DNA of 64,000 bases. It comes from Sphaerisporangium corydalis (GTDB lineage: Bacteria > Actinomycetota > Actinomycetes > Streptosporangiales > Streptosporangiaceae). Numbering within the stretch: the stretch's first letter is position 1; the number at the start of each line of letters is the position of its first letter. The position numbers and the translations under genes are program-made. Positions 61,959 through 64,000 of this stretch are shown here, piece after piece. Under the pieces are notes generated by a model that saw only the letters and a program-made list of their open reading frames with translations, was not told the DNA's origin and made no database searches. The stretch is from the NCBI RefSeq assembly GCF_025506355.1, contig NZ_JANZYP010000011.1, positions 1 through 64,000 of the forward strand, written 5' to 3'.

Positions 61959-62369
61959 CGCCGCGGGTTACATCTCCTGAATTGCGGTGTTCCTTGGAAA
62001 GGGCGGACGAGTTCCTTCGGTAGTGGTGCTTCCGGGGTCACAGAACAGCATTCCGAAAGATGCGTCACGACGCGGCCGGGCGTGACGATGTAGCCGTGCT
62101 GATCGGCGGAACCACCATTTTCCCCTGAACAAAGGAAAGTTCATCCGTACCCACTCGCGGGTCGTTGTCCCCTGCACCGGCGGACCGGTACCGGGCTGAA
62201 CGCCGGCGCCTCGCCCGGATATTCCGGCGGGCGGTGTCCGCCACTCCGGCCACGGCCGGTGTGAAATCCCGGGCTGTGCCGGTGGTCGCCAGGCGAACGG
62301 TCCATCACCGATTACCGACAGCCCCATAGACGATGCCTGAAGAAACGGAATTTCGAGGAGATGACCACG
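61959..62369. promoter_or_regulatory. Divergent region between SDR and FAD monooxygenase genes
   Basis: Non-coding 411 bp. A small inverted repeat TGAAC-N8-GTTCA lies at 62126-62143; no other strong element is seen. Contains promoters for both genes. Confidence 0.4.
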
Positions 62370-63770
62370 ATGGGCAACGACGCCAATACCCGTGCGGTGG
62401 TGCTCGGCGGGAGCCTGGCCGGGCTGTTCGCGGCCAGGGTGCTTTCCGACGCCTACGACGAAGTCGTCATCGTCGACCGTGACGAGCTGATCGGGGTGGA
62501 TGGGCCGCGCCGCGGCTGCCCGCAGGGACGTCACATCAACGGACTGATGACCCGAGGCCAGATGGCCATCGAGCAGATGTACCCGGGGATCACCACGGAG
62601 ATCTTCGACGACGGCGTCCCGCAGGGAGACCTGGCCGGGACCGTGCGCTGGTACGCCCGGGGCAAGCACCTCAGGCAGGAGCCCGCCGGCATGATCTGCG
62701 TCGCGGCCAGCCGCCCGATGCTGGAGCGCCACGTCTGCGAGCGGACCGCGGCCCTTGGCAACGTGACCTTCCTTGAGAGGCACGACATCCTCGGCCTCGC
62801 CGCGACACCGGACCGCGGCAAGATCGTCGGCGTCCGCGTGCAGAACCTGAACGGCGACAAGGGCGAGGAGATCGTCGACGCCGACCTGGTCGTGGACGCC
62901 ACCGGCCGAGGGTCGCGCACCCCGATCTGGCTGGAGGACCTCGGCTACGCCCGCGTCGTCGAGGACCGCAAGAAGATCGGCCTCGGGTACGGCACCCAGC
63001 ACTACCGGCTGAACACCGACCCCTACGACGGCGACCTGTCCATCAACTCCATCGCCCACCCCAAGCTGCCGCGCGGCTGCATCTTCACCAAGACCGACGG
63101 CGGCCGGGTCGAGCTCACCGTCTACGGCATCCTCGGCGACCACCCGCCGACCGACCAGGCGGGCTACTTCGACTTCGTCAAGTCGCTGGGCATCCCGGAG
63201 ATCTACGACGCCGTCATCGCGGCCGAGCCGCTCGACGAGCCGGTGGCGTTCCGCTTCCCGACGACCCTGCGGCGCCGGTACGAGGACATGGACCGCTTCC
63301 CCGACGGCCTGCTGGTGGTCGGCGACGCCGTCACGTGCTTCAACCCGGTGTACGCCGGCGGCATGACGGTCGCGGCGCTCTCGGCCACGACCATCCGCAA
63401 CCACCTGCACAGCGGGGCCGCGCCGCAGCCGCTGCAGTACTTCCGCGACCTCGCGCGCGACGTCATCGACCCGCCGTGGGAGGTCACCCACGCCATCGAC
63501 CTCGGGTTCCCCGGCGTCGAGGGCACCCGCACCTTCGCGATCAAGATGCAGCAGGCCTTCACCCGCCTGGTGTACCGCGCGGGCACCCGCGACAGCCGGG
63601 TCACCGCCGGCTACTTCCGGGTCGCGGGCCAGGTGGACCACCCCAAGACGCTGATGCGTCCCAGGTTCCTCCTCCGGGTGCTGCTCGCGGCGGCCGGCCT
63701 GAGCAAGGTCAGGGAGGCGAAGGGGCACTGGACCTGGACCGGCGAGAAGCCGAAGGTCCCGACCGCCTGA
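62370..63770 (+). CDS. FAD-dependent monooxygenase (LasC/epoxidase-like)
   Basis: A 466-residue PHBH-fold flavoprotein: GGSLAG near the N-terminus, and GDAVTCFNPVYAGGMTVAA as the second FAD motif. These enzymes hydroxylate or epoxidise polyketide intermediates; LasC and related epoxidases match in length and motifs. GAGGAG sits nine bases before the ATG at 62370; an ATG at 62361 would overlap it. It is followed 38 bases later by the condensation-type gene. Confidence 0.88.
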   Translation: MGNDANTRAVVLGGSLAGLFAARVLSDAYDEVVIVDRDELIGVDGPRRGCPQGRHINGLMTRGQMAIEQMYPGITTEIFDDGVPQGDLAGTVRWYARGKHLRQEPAGMICVAASRPMLERHVCERTAALGNVTFLERHDILGLAATPDRGKIVGVRVQNLNGDKGEEIVDADLVVDATGRGSRTPIWLEDLGYARVVEDRKKIGLGYGTQHYRLNTDPYDGDLSINSIAHPKLPRGCIFTKTDGGRVELTVYGILGDHPPTDQAGYFDFVKSLGIPEIYDAVIAAEPLDEPVAFRFPTTLRRRYEDMDRFPDGLLVVGDAVTCFNPVYAGGMTVAALSATTIRNHLHSGAAPQPLQYFRDLARDVIDPPWEVTHAIDLGFPGVEGTRTFAIKMQQAFTRLVYRAGTRDSRVTAGYFRVAGQVDHPKTLMRPRFLLRVLLAAAGLSKVREAKGHWTWTGEKPKVPTA

Positions 63771-63808
63771 ACGCCGTCTCTCGTCGCCGGAGCTCGAAGG
63801 GAACATGA

Positions 63809-64000
63809 GTGACCGAGGCATCTCGTACCCGTGGGTCCCTCGCCCGGCGAGCCGTGACCTCCCACGCGCAGGACAGGGCGTGGTTCCTGGACAGGCTCGT
63901 CCCCGGGTCTCCGGCGCACAGCCTGTCCAGGACGTACCGGGCGACCGGTGAGCTCGACCTGGCCGCGCTCGGCGCGGCCTGGCGCGAGGTGACCGCCCGG
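63809..64000 (+). CDS. Condensation-type enzyme, N-terminal fragment (runs off the right edge)
   Basis: Reading from GTG at 63809 gives 64 codons to the window end. After the start, SHAQDRAWFLDRLVPGSPAH and the later LDLAALGAAWREVTAR are the first helix and strand of nonribosomal-peptide condensation domains (first-block S-xx-Q-xx-x-W-F). The HHxxxDG motif lies beyond the window. In nine-membered enediyne clusters a free-standing condensation enzyme (SgcC5-like) joins the core to its acyl or aminoacyl side group. Whether this one is free-standing or part of a larger synthetase cannot be told. Confidence 0.75.
   Translation, partial: MTEASRTRGSLARRAVTSHAQDRAWFLDRLVPGSPAHSLSRTYRATGELDLAALGAAWREVTAR

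Larger units (their letters stand above)
10351..64000. other. Enediyne biosynthetic gene cluster, right end not reached
   Basis: The core operon (15351-28668), the E8/E9-like pair, exporter, aromatic supply genes and tailoring oxidoreductases and methyltransferases make this an enediyne cluster. The left border is placed by the change from the GTPase system to oxidoreductases at about 10,300. 55922-60765 looks foreign to the pathway. No apoprotein, epoxide hydrolase, aminomutase or deoxysugar genes are in the window. Confidence 0.85.

Noticed and set aside
1-64000. Search for CRISPR arrays, tRNA or rRNA genes and transposases
   Set aside because: No regularly spaced repeats, cloverleaf-like sequence or transposase motifs were noticed.

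Overview
The window is high-GC actinomycete DNA. Codons strongly prefer G or C in the third position, GTG and TTG starts are common, and the families present (F420-type LLM enzyme, a maleylpyruvate-isomerase-like DinB protein, GAP1 proteins) are typical of Actinobacteria such as the Streptosporangiales. The species cannot be fixed from the sequence. No rRNA, tRNA, CRISPR array or transposase was seen.

Left flank (1-10,290). On the minus strand lie the N-terminal part of a Ser/Thr protein kinase, cut by the window edge, and a DUF4407 membrane protein. Divergent to them is a plus-strand set of a vWA-like protein, a TRAFAC-type P-loop GTPase and two GAP1-like proteins. This resembles the GTPase-centred conflict systems predicted by comparative genomics. 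A YbdK-type carboxylate-amine ligase follows.

Enediyne biosynthetic region (about 10,350-54,000 and resuming at about 61,200-64,000). The core is a plus-strand operon: two DUF1702 proteins, UnbV, UnbU, a 1,931-residue iterative enediyne polyketide synthase (KS-AT-ACP-KR-DH-PPTase), the hot-dog thioesterase, a flavin reductase and a P450. Next come an AraC regulator (minus strand), a DUF5987/GMC-oxidoreductase pair and an AhpD-like protein. The flavin reductase, P450, DUF5987, GMC combination suggests a nine-membered rather than a ten-membered enediyne; this is inference. The rest looks like tailoring and supply. DAHP synthase and prephenate dehydrogenase would raise tyrosine supply, and a 14-helix MFS pump would export product. 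There are two BBE-type flavin oxidases, a second P450, an LLM enzyme, a DszC/HsaA-type flavin monooxygenase, three methyltransferases, an acyltransferase and a LasC-like FAD monooxygenase. A condensation-type enzyme begins at the right edge. The cluster therefore runs past 64,000. No apoprotein, epoxide hydrolase, aminomutase or sugar genes are visible in the window.

Two secreted carbohydrate enzymes (a GH95-like glycosidase and an SGNH hydrolase) sit at 55,922-60,765. They share a near-identical C-terminal fascin-like domain and look like a separate unit embedded beside the cluster.

Regulatory signals include a perfect 17-bp palindrome ahead of the core operon with a relaxed match ahead of the BBE/P450 operon, TTA codons in four genes including the second DUF1702 gene, and strong hairpins between most convergent gene pairs.
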